This document shows, piece after piece, positions 42,716 through 50,490 of a DNA stretch of 64,000 nucleotides. Made by a program: the position numbers and the translations under genes. Source of the DNA: DASUPK01 sp963747425 (lineage in GTDB: Bacteria > Actinomycetota > Thermoleophilia > Solirubrobacterales > 70-9); assembly GCA_963747425.1 (NCBI GenBank), contig CAVVFJ010000001.1, forward strand, positions 124,001-188,000, in the 5' to 3' direction. The first letter of the stretch is position 1. Every line of letters begins with the position of its first letter. The notes under the pieces are model-generated. The model was not told the origin of the DNA, did no database searches, and saw nothing but the letters and a program-made list of their open reading frames with translations.

Positions 42716-45268
42716 ATGGGTGGGCGGATGCTTGCAGACCGTATTTTTGGCGCGCCCGAGCGGCGAGATTCGCCCCGGCGCAAGAAGCCTGCCCGTGGGC
42801 GGAAGCGCAAGCCCGCGGCGCGCGGCCGTGCCCGGAGCCGGAGCCGCACCTCGCCAGAGGTGATGCAGCGACGGCTCGACCTGGCGGGGCTCTCCTGCGT
42901 CGGTCTGGCGGTCTATCTGGGGTACGTCATCTATCTCGGCTGGAACGGGGGCACGGTCGGTGACGGGTCCCAGACGGCGCTCGAGTACGCCGTCGGAGCC
43001 GGGGCGATCGTGGTCCCCGTCGCGCTCGGGCTCGCCGGCATCGGCCTGATCCTGAGGCCCTTCCTGCCGTCCCCGAAGTCGGTCGCGGTCGGGGTGGTGG
43101 CGATCGCCTGCGGTCTCCTGCTGGCCCTGGCGGCGCAGACCGCCGGACTGGGTCCCGACGGAGTGCGCAAGGGCCTCTTCGATCCGAGCTTTTTCCCGCA
43201 TCATGGCGGCGGCCTGGGCGAGGTCCTCTACTGGGCGACGACGACGCTCTTCCAGCGCCTCGGCGCTCAGATCATCGCCGTGTTGCTCCTGGTGTCCGGG
43301 CTTTTGCTGCTCACGGGGCGCTCGGTCTCGGACATGGTCCGCGCGGCCCGTCGCGGCGCAGACCGGGCGAAGCGCGGCACCGTCGGCTTCGCCACCGCGA
43401 TCAAGGAGAGCCGGGTCCATACGGACCCGGACCTGATCGACACGAGCCCCGCCGACACGGAACCCGTCTTCGGGCCGCCCGAGCCGGTCGCGGCCGGGGA
43501 CGACTTCCAGGTGATCGTCGGTGGGGACGAGGAGCAGGAGACGGAGCGGGTCGCGAACTTCGACGACGCCGTCCGCGTCGCGGACGAGCCCGATACGAGC
43601 GAGCTCGAGGACCTCGAGGACGAGGCTGATTCGATCAGGGTTGCCAAGCCAGACGCGGCCGAGCCGCATATCTCCGGAAGCGAAGCTGAGGAGATGGGCG
43701 ATGATGGCGAAGCGGTGGACGACCCCGTCCCACTCACGCCAATGGGCGAGAAGCGCGGTGGCGTCACCGAGTCCGAGGAGATCGACTACGAGCCCCCCGC
43801 CGCCGAGCGGGTCCTCGAGCGCGGAGGGCCTGACAAGGGGCCGGACAAGCAGGACTACGAGGCGATCGCGCGCAACCTGCTCGAGACTCTCGGTCACTTC
43901 GGCGTGGAGGCCAAGATCGTCGGGACGGTCACCGGCCCGCACGTGAGCCGCTACGAGCTCAAGCTCGCCCCGGGCACCAAGGTCTCGAAGATCACTCAGC
44001 TCAAGGACGACCTCGCCTATGCCCTGGCGTCGACCGACATCAGGATTCTGGCGCCGATCCCCGGCAAGCAGGCGGTCGGGGTGGAGGTCCCGAACCAGCG
44101 CCGCCGCCTGGTCCGCCTCGGTGACATCTACGGTGGCCGCCCGCAGGGGTCCTCGCCTCTGGTCGCCTGGCTGGGTAAGGACATCTCGGGCAGCGCGGTC
44201 TGGACCGACCTGCAGAAGATGCCGCACGCCCTGATCGCCGGCACCACGGGGTCGGGGAAGTCCGGCAGCGTCAACGCGATCCTCAGCTCGATCCTCCTGC
44301 ACGCCTCCCCGAACGAGGTCCGGCTGGTGCTGGTCGACCCGAAGCGGGTCGAGCTCAACCACTACGAGAAGATCCCGCACCTGCTCACGCCGGTGGTGAC
44401 CTCGCCGCGCCTCGCCGCCAACGTTCTCAACAACCTGATCGCCGAGATGGAGAGCCGCTACGGCGTCATGGAGCAGGCCCGGGCCCGGAACCTGGCGGAG
44501 CTCAACCGCGTCCGCGAGCGCGAGGGAGAGGCGCCGCTGCCCCACATCCTCTGCGTGATCGACGAGCTCGCCGACCTGATGATGGTCGCCCCGGCCGAGG
44601 TCGAGGACGCGATCATCCGCCTCGCGCAGAAGTCCCGGGCGGTTGGCATCCACCTCCTGCTCGCCACCCAGCGCCCCTCCACAGACATCATCACCGGGAC
44701 GATCAAGGTCAACATCCCGGCGCGGATCGCCTTCGCGGTCTCCTCACAGGTGGACTCGCGCGTGATCCTGGACCAGGGCGGTGCCGAGACGCTGCTCGGC
44801 CAGGGGGACATGCTCTTCCGCCCGGCCGGCACCTCGAAGATGCAGCGAATCCAGGGTGCCTTCATCACCGAGGCCGAGATCGCCAAGATCACCGAACACT
44901 GGTCGGATCAGGGCGAGCCCGACTTTGCCGACGAGCTGCTCGAGGCGGCCCAGCCGGCCGCCGAAGAGGCCGGCGATGCCGACTTCGATCCGGACTCAGA
45001 CGATCTGCTCGATCAGGCCGCTCAGCTGGTGGTGGAGAGCGGCACCGCGTCGGTCTCGATGATCCAGCGGCGCCTGCGGGTCGGCTACACCCGCGCCGGC
45101 AGGCTGATCGACATGCTCGAGCGCCGGGGGATCATCTCCGGCTACGAGGGCTCCAAGCCGCGCCAGGTCCTGGTCTCGCTGGCGGACCTGCAGCGGGTGC
45201 TGGGCGGGGGCGAGGCGACGCCAGAGCAAGCCTCGGAGCCGGTCGCCGCACCTGCCGACGGCGAGTAG
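42716..45268 (+). CDS. ftsK: DNA translocase FtsK/SpoIIIE
   Basis: Septal DNA pump that clears chromosomes during division, 850 residues. A basic N-terminus is followed by four TM helices (about residues 60-85, 92-121, 123-150 and 182-205), an acidic linker, the alpha domain (LLETLGHFGVEAKIVGTVTGP), the RecA-like motor with Walker A AGTTGSGKS and Walker B CVIDELADLMM, and a C-terminal gamma winged helix (SVSMIQRRLRVGYTRAGRLI) that reads KOPS-type sequences. ATG 42716 is used; ATG 42728 is possible. It is divergent from the two-component genes. Confidence 0.95.
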   Translation: MGGRMLADRIFGAPERRDSPRRKKPARGRKRKPAARGRARSRSRTSPEVMQRRLDLAGLSCVGLAVYLGYVIYLGWNGGTVGDGSQTALEYAVGAGAIVVPVALGLAGIGLILRPFLPSPKSVAVGVVAIACGLLLALAAQTAGLGPDGVRKGLFDPSFFPHHGGGLGEVLYWATTTLFQRLGAQIIAVLLLVSGLLLLTGRSVSDMVRAARRGADRAKRGTVGFATAIKESRVHTDPDLIDTSPADTEPVFGPPEPVAAGDDFQVIVGGDEEQETERVANFDDAVRVADEPDTSELEDLEDEADSIRVAKPDAAEPHISGSEAEEMGDDGEAVDDPVPLTPMGEKRGGVTESEEIDYEPPAAERVLERGGPDKGPDKQDYEAIARNLLETLGHFGVEAKIVGTVTGPHVSRYELKLAPGTKVSKITQLKDDLAYALASTDIRILAPIPGKQAVGVEVPNQRRRLVRLGDIYGGRPQGSSPLVAWLGKDISGSAVWTDLQKMPHALIAGTTGSGKSGSVNAILSSILLHASPNEVRLVLVDPKRVELNHYEKIPHLLTPVVTSPRLAANVLNNLIAEMESRYGVMEQARARNLAELNRVREREGEAPLPHILCVIDELADLMMVAPAEVEDAIIRLAQKSRAVGIHLLLATQRPSTDIITGTIKVNIPARIAFAVSSQVDSRVILDQGGAETLLGQGDMLFRPAGTSKMQRIQGAFITEAEIAKITEHWSDQGEPDFADELLEAAQPAAEEAGDADFDPDSDDLLDQAAQLVVESGTASVSMIQRRLRVGYTRAGRLIDMLERRGIISGYEGSKPRQVLVSLADLQRVLGGGEATPEQASEPVAAPADGE

Positions 45269-45294
45269 CGGGCAGGCAGCCGCTACCCGCCACA

Positions 45295-46581
45295 ATGCCC
45301 CGCGTGAGCGTTCGCGCGGGAATCCTGGTCACCGGCACCGAGGTGCTGAGCGGCTACGTAACCGATCGCAACGGCCCCTGGATCTCGGAGCAGCTCGCCG
45401 ATCTCGGCGTTGAGGTGACGGAGATCACCGTCGTCGGGGATCGCCCGGAGGACCTCGAATCGACCCTCCGCCACATGCGCGACGAGGAATTGGACTTGAT
45501 CTTCACCAGCGGGGGTTTGGGCCCAACCGCCGATGACCTCACCGCCGAGGTGGTTGGCAGATTCGCCGGGCGCGAGCTCGTCCTGGATGACGAGATGGAG
45601 CAGAAGATCGCGGACATCATCGCCCGCTACGCGCGCAGGCTGCGCTTCGATCCCGAGGCGGTCAGGGAGGCGAACCGCAAGCAGGCGATGGTCCCGGAGG
45701 GCGCGACCGCCATCGATCCGGCCGGCACGGCGCCCGGCCTGGTCGTGCCCGCGGACGGGCAGGTCGTGGTGGTGCTGCCCGGGCCGCCGCGCGAGCTGCA
45801 GGAGATGTGGCCGCGGGCGCTGGCCGCGCCGCCGGCCCAGGAGGTGCTGAGCCGCGCCCAGCCCTACACGACGATGTCGATCCGGATGTTCGGGATCCCC
45901 GAGTCCGAGCTCGCCAAGGCCCTGCGCGAGATCGAGGACGATGGCGTCCCGCTCGGCGAGCTTGAGGTCACGACCTGCCTGCGGGGCGGAGAGCTGGTCA
46001 CCGACGTTCGCCACCGCGACGGCTCCGAGGAGGCCGCAGAGGGTCTTCGCGCCGGTCTAGCCGAGCGCCTCGGGCAGTTCACCTACACGGAGAGCGGAGA
46101 GTCGATCGAGGAGGTCGTCTTCCGGCTGCTCGGGGACCGGACGATCGCGGTCGCCGAGTCCGAGAGCGGGGGCCTGCTCGCCGGTCGCCTCACGCTGCGG
46201 CCCGGGTCCTCGAAGTGGTTTGCCGGCGGCGTCGTCTCGTACTCGAACCGGTCCAAGGCAGATCTGCTCGGGGTCGACGCGAAGCTGATCGAGAGCAACG
46301 GCGCGGTTTCGCCCGAGGTCGCCGACGCGATGGCCGACGGCGCGCTCGAGCGCTTCGCTGCCGACGTGGCCTGCTCTGTCACCGGGATCGCCGGTCCGGA
46401 TGGCGGCAGCGAGGAGAAGCCGGTGGGCTACGTCTGCTTCTGCGCCAAGACTGCCACCGGCGAGCGGCTGGCGCGCGACCCGGTCATCCCAGGAAGCCGC
46501 ACCGACGTTCGCGACCGCTCGGTCGTGGTCGCCCTTCATCTCGTCCGCTATCTGCTCGAGGGCCGGGAGCCGCCGCGGTGA
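45295..46581 (+). CDS. cinA: CinA-family competence/damage-inducible protein
   Basis: Two-domain protein of 428 residues: a MoCF-like N-terminal domain (RAGILVTGTEVLSG and FTSGGLGPTADDLT) and a C-terminal PncC-like domain. Family members hydrolyse ADP-ribose or deamidate nicotinamide mononucleotide. In the PncC domain the usual AESCTGG active-site stretch reads AESESGGLLAGRL, so the catalytic Ser-adjacent residues differ; the activity of that domain is doubtful. VSYSNRSKADLLGV and GIAGPDGGSEEKPVG are otherwise standard. It lies upstream of thpR-recA, a common actinobacterial order. Confidence 0.92.
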   Translation: MPRVSVRAGILVTGTEVLSGYVTDRNGPWISEQLADLGVEVTEITVVGDRPEDLESTLRHMRDEELDLIFTSGGLGPTADDLTAEVVGRFAGRELVLDDEMEQKIADIIARYARRLRFDPEAVREANRKQAMVPEGATAIDPAGTAPGLVVPADGQVVVVLPGPPRELQEMWPRALAAPPAQEVLSRAQPYTTMSIRMFGIPESELAKALREIEDDGVPLGELEVTTCLRGGELVTDVRHRDGSEEAAEGLRAGLAERLGQFTYTESGESIEEVVFRLLGDRTIAVAESESGGLLAGRLTLRPGSSKWFAGGVVSYSNRSKADLLGVDAKLIESNGAVSPEVADAMADGALERFAADVACSVTGIAGPDGGSEEKPVGYVCFCAKTATGERLARDPVIPGSRTDVRDRSVVVALHLVRYLLEGREPPR

Positions 46582-47117
46582 AGACTGCGGTCGCCGTCGC
46601 CGTCGCCGCGCTCGTCATGCTGGCGGCCGGATGTGGGGCGGACACCACGACGGCCGACCGGCGCAGCGAGCTCGAGGCCTACGTCGCCAAGGTCCAGCCG
46701 ATCAGGCTGGGGATCAACGAGCTGCTCGACCAGGCCGACCCGATCCTCGAGGGCTACCGCGACGGCGACCTGAGCGCGAAGCGGGCGCAGCGCGGCATCG
46801 ACCGGATCGAACACGGCGCGGCCGGATACGCGGTCCGGATCGCGGCCGTCGAGGACGTTCCCGAGGAGATGCGGGCCGCCCAGGACGCCTATGCCCACAC
46901 CTTCGTGCTCCAGGACACCTATCTGAGCGCGCTGGCGGCGGCGCTGCCCGGCCGCGCATTCGACGAGCTGCCCCACTTCCAGAACGAGCAGCGGGCGGCG
47001 ATCATCGCCTGGCGCACGCGGCTCCAGGTGCTCGCCGACCGCTGGGGGGCGACGCTCCCGGCGAACCTCCAGATCGCCGGGCGCGGGGAGATCTCCCCGG
47101 CGCCGACCGGGGACTGA
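46578..47117 (+). CDS. Predicted lipoprotein
   Basis: Exported lipoprotein of 179 residues. The signal peptide MKTAVAVAVAALVMLAAGC ends in the lipobox LAAGC with the lipidated Cys at residue 19, followed by GADTTTADRR. The mature part is a predicted helical bundle (ELEAYVAKVQPIRLGINELL and further amphipathic helices) with no recognised domain. The start is GTG, forced by the GTGA overlap with cinA and by the signal peptide; upstream in-frame sequence is cinA shadow. Function unknown. Confidence 0.75.
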   Translation: MKTAVAVAVAALVMLAAGCGADTTTADRRSELEAYVAKVQPIRLGINELLDQADPILEGYRDGDLSAKRAQRGIDRIEHGAAGYAVRIAAVEDVPEEMRAAQDAYAHTFVLQDTYLSALAAALPGRAFDELPHFQNEQRAAIIAWRTRLQVLADRWGATLPANLQIAGRGEISPAPTGD

Positions 47118-47209
47118 GCCGCCCCGGGAGGGGAGAGACGCGCGCAGCCCGGACTCAACCGCCCGATGGCGAAGCGTCCAATTGCGGTCTTTTCGGCCGG
47201 AGCGGCGAT

Positions 47210-47215
47210 TAGCGT
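47210..47215 (+). promoter_or_regulatory. -10-like hexamer TAGCGT before thpR
   Basis: TAGCGT ends 6 nt before GTG 47222. The 104-bp gap upstream (47118-47221) shows no other feature. Confidence 0.45.
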
Positions 47216-47221
47216 TCGGGC

Positions 47222-47830
47222 GTGGCCAAGGAGCGGCTCAAGAGCCCCAGGGCTCGCCTGTTCGTGGCCCTCGACCTGCCGCAGGACGTGCGGGCGGGGC
47301 TGGTCGAGTGGCAGCGGACAGCCCTTGCCGATCCGGCCCTGCGGGTCGTCAGGCCGGAAGCGCTCCACATGACGCTGGTGTTCCTCGGCTACCAGGCCGA
47401 GAAGGACGTCAAGGCGATCGCCAAGGCGGCGTTCCACACCAACGCGGAGGCACCCGCCGTCGAGCTCGTCACCGAGCCCGTCGGCGTTCCCCCGGGCAAG
47501 CGTCCGCGCCTGATCGCGCTCGCGGCGAACTCGGACGAGACAGTGGCGCTGCAGCGTGATGTCGAGGAGCGCCTGGTCGCCGGAGGCTTCTACGAGCCCG
47601 AGAAGCGGCCGTTCTGGCCGCACCTGACGATGGCGCGGGTGAGGCCCGAGGCGCCGGGGGGGAGGAAGCCCGCGCTGATCAGGACGCAGCCTCATCCGCT
47701 ACCCGAACATATGTTCCGGTTCTTCCGTCCGACCCGTCTGGTGCTCTTCAAATCCCACCTGCGCCGGACCGGTGCAGAGTACGAAGCGATGGCCGAGTTG
47801 GAGCTTCCGACCGCCAACGAAGACCAATGA
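47222..47830 (+). CDS. thpR: RNA 2',3'-cyclic phosphodiesterase (2H family)
   Basis: 2H phosphoesterase opening 2',3'-cyclic phosphates on RNA (formerly LigT), 202 residues. The two catalytic His-x-Thr motifs are HMTLVFLG (near residue 48) and HLTMARVR (near residue 134), with RLFVALDLP at the start. A short C-terminal extension (FRFFRPTRLVLFKSHL) completes the fold. GTG start, with a -10-like hexamer 6 nt upstream. It precedes recA, an order conserved in many bacteria; the link with recombination is unclear. Confidence 0.93.
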   Translation: MAKERLKSPRARLFVALDLPQDVRAGLVEWQRTALADPALRVVRPEALHMTLVFLGYQAEKDVKAIAKAAFHTNAEAPAVELVTEPVGVPPGKRPRLIALAANSDETVALQRDVEERLVAGGFYEPEKRPFWPHLTMARVRPEAPGGRKPALIRTQPHPLPEHMFRFFRPTRLVLFKSHLRRTGAEYEAMAELELPTANEDQ

Positions 47831-47845
47831 CCGAGAGGTGACGAG

Positions 47846-48991
47846 ATGGCAGATCAGAAGCCCAACCTGAGAGACGCGAGCGAGAAGGAGGCGAAGGCGC
47901 GGGACCAGGCGCTGAACGCAGCCGTCACGCAGATCGAGAAGGAGTTCGGCCAGGGCGCACTGATGAAGCTGGGCGACATGGGCGCGCTGAACGTGGAGTC
48001 GATCTCCACCGGCGCCCTGCCGCTTGACATCGCCCTCGGCGTCGGCGGGGTGCCGCGGGGCCGGATCGTCGAGATCTTCGGGCCGGAGTCGTCCGGTAAG
48101 ACGACGCTCGTCTACCACATCATCGCCGAGGCCCAGGCGCGCGGCGGGGTCTGCGCCTTCGTCGACACCGAGCACGCGCTCGACCCCGTCTACGCGCGGA
48201 AGATCGGAGTCAACACCGACGAGCTGATGATCTCCCAGCCCGACTACGGCGAGCAGGCCCTGGAGATCGTCGACGTGCTGGTGCGCTCCGGCGCTGTCGA
48301 CGTCGTCGCGGTGGACTCCGTGGCTGCGCTCACCCCACGGGTGGAGCTCGAGGGCCAGATGGGCGATCAGCACGTCGGGCTGCAGGCCCGCCTGATGTCG
48401 CAGGCGCTGCGGAAGCTGGCCGGCAACCTGAGCCGCGCCAACACGATCTGCCTGTTCACCAACCAGATCCGGGAGAAGATCGGCGTCATGTTCGGCTCGC
48501 CCGAGACCCAGCCGGGTGGCCGGGCGCTGAAGTTCTATTCCTCGCAGCGGCTCGACATCCGCCGGATCGAGACCCTCAAGGAGGGCACCGAGGCGGTCGG
48601 CAACCGAGTCCGGGTGAAGGTCGTCAAGAACAAGGTGGCGCCGCCGTTCAAGCAGGCCGAGTTCGACATCGAGTACGGCGTCGGCATCTCCAAGGAGGGC
48701 GGCCTGCTCGACATGGCCCTCGAGCACGACCTGATCCAGAAGTCGGGCTCCTTCTTCTCCTACGGCGAGACGCGGCTCGGCCAGGGCCGCAACAACACCA
48801 AGGAGTTCCTGCGCGACAACCCGGAGCTGGGGGTGGAGCTCGAGCGGAAGATCCACGAGAAGCTCGGGATCGGCGAGGACGCCGAGGCGCCCAAGCCCGT
48901 CGAGGTCGTCAAGGCGGCCGACGAGGCCGAGGAGAAGCCGGCCGCGAAGGCCGAGAAGGCCGCCGCCAAGCCGCAGAAGAAGGCCGCCTAG
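47846..48991 (+). CDS. recA: Recombinase RecA
   Basis: DNA strand-exchange and LexA-cleavage co-factor, 381 residues. Walker A GPESSGKTTLVYH, the MAW-type loop FGSPETQPGGRALKFYSSQR, the L2 DNA-binding loop and the C-terminal domain are standard. An N-terminal extension of about 15 residues and an Ala/Lys-rich tail (AAAKPQKKAA) lie outside the core. Shine-Dalgarno GAGGTG precedes ATG 47846. No LexA box or SOS promoter is evident; it may be driven from the thpR promoter. No intein is present. Confidence 0.97.
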   Translation: MADQKPNLRDASEKEAKARDQALNAAVTQIEKEFGQGALMKLGDMGALNVESISTGALPLDIALGVGGVPRGRIVEIFGPESSGKTTLVYHIIAEAQARGGVCAFVDTEHALDPVYARKIGVNTDELMISQPDYGEQALEIVDVLVRSGAVDVVAVDSVAALTPRVELEGQMGDQHVGLQARLMSQALRKLAGNLSRANTICLFTNQIREKIGVMFGSPETQPGGRALKFYSSQRLDIRRIETLKEGTEAVGNRVRVKVVKNKVAPPFKQAEFDIEYGVGISKEGGLLDMALEHDLIQKSGSFFSYGETRLGQGRNNTKEFLRDNPELGVELERKIHEKLGIGEDAEAPKPVEVVKAADEAEEKPAAKAEKAAAKPQKKAA

Positions 48992-49066
48992 GGAGCGCAA
49001 GGCCGCTGCACTTCGGAGCGAAGGGCGAAGCCCGAAGCGACTTGCGCTCGCGGCCGCAGCGCTCCC
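48991..49066 (+). other. Structured RNA between recA and recX
   Basis: Three nested helices: GGGAGCGC/GCGCTCCC (48991-48998 with 49059-49066), GGCCGC/GCGGCC (49001-49006 with 49050-49055) and CTTCGG/CCGAAG (49011-49016 with 49032-49037). There is no U-tract. It ends 5 nt before recX ATG and leaves no Shine-Dalgarno, so it could lower recX expression relative to recA, as the recA-recX hairpin does in E. coli (by analogy). Confidence 0.6.
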
Positions 49067-49071
49067 GACTG

Positions 49072-49536
49072 ATGGCGAAGCCGGATGACCCATACGACCT
49101 GGCGCTTCGCGCTCTGAGCTACAAGGAGCGCACCGAGTCGGAGCTCCGGGCGTGGCTCGCCGAGCGCGAGGTGGCGGAGGCCGAGATCGAGGAGGTGATC
49201 GCCCTGCTGATCGAGGCCGGGGCGATCGACGACGCCGGCTTCGCCCGGCGCTACGCCGAGGACAAGCGCCAGCTTGCCGGCTGGGGCCCGGATCGCATCT
49301 CGACGGCGCTGCAGGGTCGTGGCGTCGCGCCGGAGCACATCGACGCCGCGCTCGGGCCGGACGACGAAGAAGCACAGCTCGAGAGGGCCGTGAGGCTGCT
49401 CGGCGACCGCGGGATGGGCTGCGAGTCGGAACGGGAGCGCGAGCGGGCGCTGAGGTTGCTCGTCAGGCGGGGATATCCCCTGGAGCTCGCCTACGAGGCG
49501 GTCCGCCGAGTCGAACGCCTCGCCGACGCAGCGTGA
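49072..49536 (+). CDS. recX: Regulatory protein RecX
   Basis: Inhibitor of RecA filaments, 154 residues, an array of three-helix RecX repeats: YDLALRALSYKERTESELRAWL, then AGAIDDAGFARRYAEDKRQ and GWGPDRISTALQGRGV, ending with RRGYPLELAYEAV. Only short parts are needed for recognition (ALSYKERTESELR, DDAGFARRYAEDK). ATG 49072 is chosen; an in-frame ATG at 49042 lies inside the structured RNA. It follows recA with the hairpin between them. No Shine-Dalgarno is seen. Confidence 0.92.
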   Translation: MAKPDDPYDLALRALSYKERTESELRAWLAEREVAEAEIEEVIALLIEAGAIDDAGFARRYAEDKRQLAGWGPDRISTALQGRGVAPEHIDAALGPDDEEAQLERAVRLLGDRGMGCESERERERALRLLVRRGYPLELAYEAVRRVERLADAA

Positions 49537-49547
49537 GGCCCTCCGGG

Positions 49548-49553
49548 TAGGAT
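49548..49553 (+). promoter_or_regulatory. -10-like hexamer TAGGAT before the cupredoxin gene
   Basis: TAGGAT ends 9 nt before ATG 49563, just after the recX stop. Confidence 0.45.
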
Positions 49554-49562
49554 CCGCGCGGG

Positions 49563-50147
49563 ATGGACGGCAACTTCTTCTTCGTGATCGGCGGCGTGCT
49601 GGTGCTCGCCGCGCTGGCGATCGCCTTCGTGGGAATCCGCGGCAGCGACTCGTTCCCTCCCAATCGGGCCGTAATGGCCGGTGTGATCGTCTTGTTCGCG
49701 GCCGTTGTCGGCACGACGATGGCCTTCGCGATCGTCAAGTCGAAGGACGAGCAGAAGAAGCGCAACGAGAAGCTCGCCGCGGAGGAAGGGACGACCACGA
49801 CCGCGCCAACCGGCCCGGTCACGGAACTCGCCGTCTCCTCGCCGTCCGACGGGGGCCTGGTGTTCAATCCGGACGGCCTCACCGCCAAGCCCGGCAACGT
49901 GGACATCACCTACGACAACCCGTCCCAGACTTCGCACAGCATCGCGGTCGCCACTGCAAACGGCAATGTGCTCGGCGAGGTCCAGCCGTTTACGGAGGGC
50001 AAGGAATCGGTGGATCTCACCAACCTGGCTCCCGGGAAGTACGTCTTCTACTGCACCGTTCCGGGCCATCGGGAAGCCGGGATGGAGGGAGACCTGACGG
50101 TCCTTCCGAGCAACACGAACGCCGGCCCTGCGGGCAACAACCCCTAG
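49563..50147 (+). CDS. Membrane-anchored cupredoxin (plastocyanin-like)
   Basis: Blue-copper-type electron carrier or copper-binding protein of 194 residues. Two N-terminal TM helices (about residues 5-25 and 36-59) are followed by a basic KSKDEQKKR stretch, a Thr-rich linker and a cupredoxin domain. Type-1 copper ligands are all visible: H125 in SHSIAV, then C164, H169 and M174 in CTVPGHREAGM. The C-terminus is Asn/Gly-rich. It probably sits outside the cytoplasmic membrane and may serve respiration; no oxidase genes are nearby to confirm it. Confidence 0.85.
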   Translation: MDGNFFFVIGGVLVLAALAIAFVGIRGSDSFPPNRAVMAGVIVLFAAVVGTTMAFAIVKSKDEQKKRNEKLAAEEGTTTTAPTGPVTELAVSSPSDGGLVFNPDGLTAKPGNVDITYDNPSQTSHSIAVATANGNVLGEVQPFTEGKESVDLTNLAPGKYVFYCTVPGHREAGMEGDLTVLPSNTNAGPAGNNP

Positions 50148-50158
50148 CTCGTTCGCCG

Positions 50159-50183
50159 TATAGCCAGCTCGGCTGGTGCTATA
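50159..50183 (+). promoter_or_regulatory. Inverted repeat overlapping the -10 of the small HTH gene
   Basis: TATAG-CCAGC and GCTGG-(TG)-CTATA form an interrupted palindrome around TCG. The right arm runs into the -10 hexamer TATACA (50180-50185). It is a candidate operator, possibly autoregulatory; a hairpin role for the cupredoxin 3' end cannot be excluded. Confidence 0.5.
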
Positions 50184-50185
50184 CA
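50180..50185 (+). promoter_or_regulatory. -10-like hexamer TATACA before the HTH gene
   Basis: TATACA ends 7 nt before ATG 50193 and overlaps the inverted repeat. Confidence 0.5.
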
Positions 50186-50192
50186 GAAAGCG

Positions 50193-50465
50193 ATGATCGC
50201 CGAGATGGAGGCCCGGCGCCTCAGCAAGGCACATGCGGACTTCGAGCGTGCGCGGAGCAGGGTCTGGGTGGAGCGGGTTCGCGTGGGGCTCGAGTACCGG
50301 CGGGCGATGCGCGGCATAGACGAGGAGATCACCCGCATCCGGCTGGTCAGAGACAGGCTGATCCGGCAAGCAGTGGCTGCCGGGTCGAGCTATCGCGAGG
50401 TGGCGCGGACACTTGGCCTCTCCCACAGCCGCATCCAGCAGATCGTCAACTCCTCGCCGAAGTAG
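50193..50465 (+). CDS. Small helix-turn-helix protein
   Basis: Protein of 90 residues with a long basic coiled-coil-like N-terminal helix (LSKAHADFERARSRVWVERV and onward) and a C-terminal sigma-70-region-4-like helix-turn-helix: RLIRQAVAAGSSYREVARTL followed by GLSHSRIQQIVNSS. The SYREVARTLGLSHSRIQQI segment matches the turn and recognition helix of region 4/MarR-type motifs. It is probably a DNA-binding regulator. The palindrome over its own -10 suggests autoregulation. Targets unknown. Confidence 0.7.
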   Translation: MIAEMEARRLSKAHADFERARSRVWVERVRVGLEYRRAMRGIDEEITRIRLVRDRLIRQAVAAGSSYREVARTLGLSHSRIQQIVNSSPK

Positions 50466-50477
50466 GGGCACCGCCGC

Positions 50478-50483
50478 TACATT
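50478..50483 (+). promoter_or_regulatory. -10-like hexamer TACATT before miaB
   Basis: TACATT ends 7 nt before ATG 50491 in the 25-nt gap after the HTH gene. Confidence 0.45.
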
Positions 50484-50490
50484 GACCACG

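Noticed and set aside
41933..44653. A 906-codon minus-strand frame containing the response regulator at its end.
   Set aside because: Its first ~670 codons are antisense to ftsK. The receiver domain starts at ATG 42625 with its own promoter.
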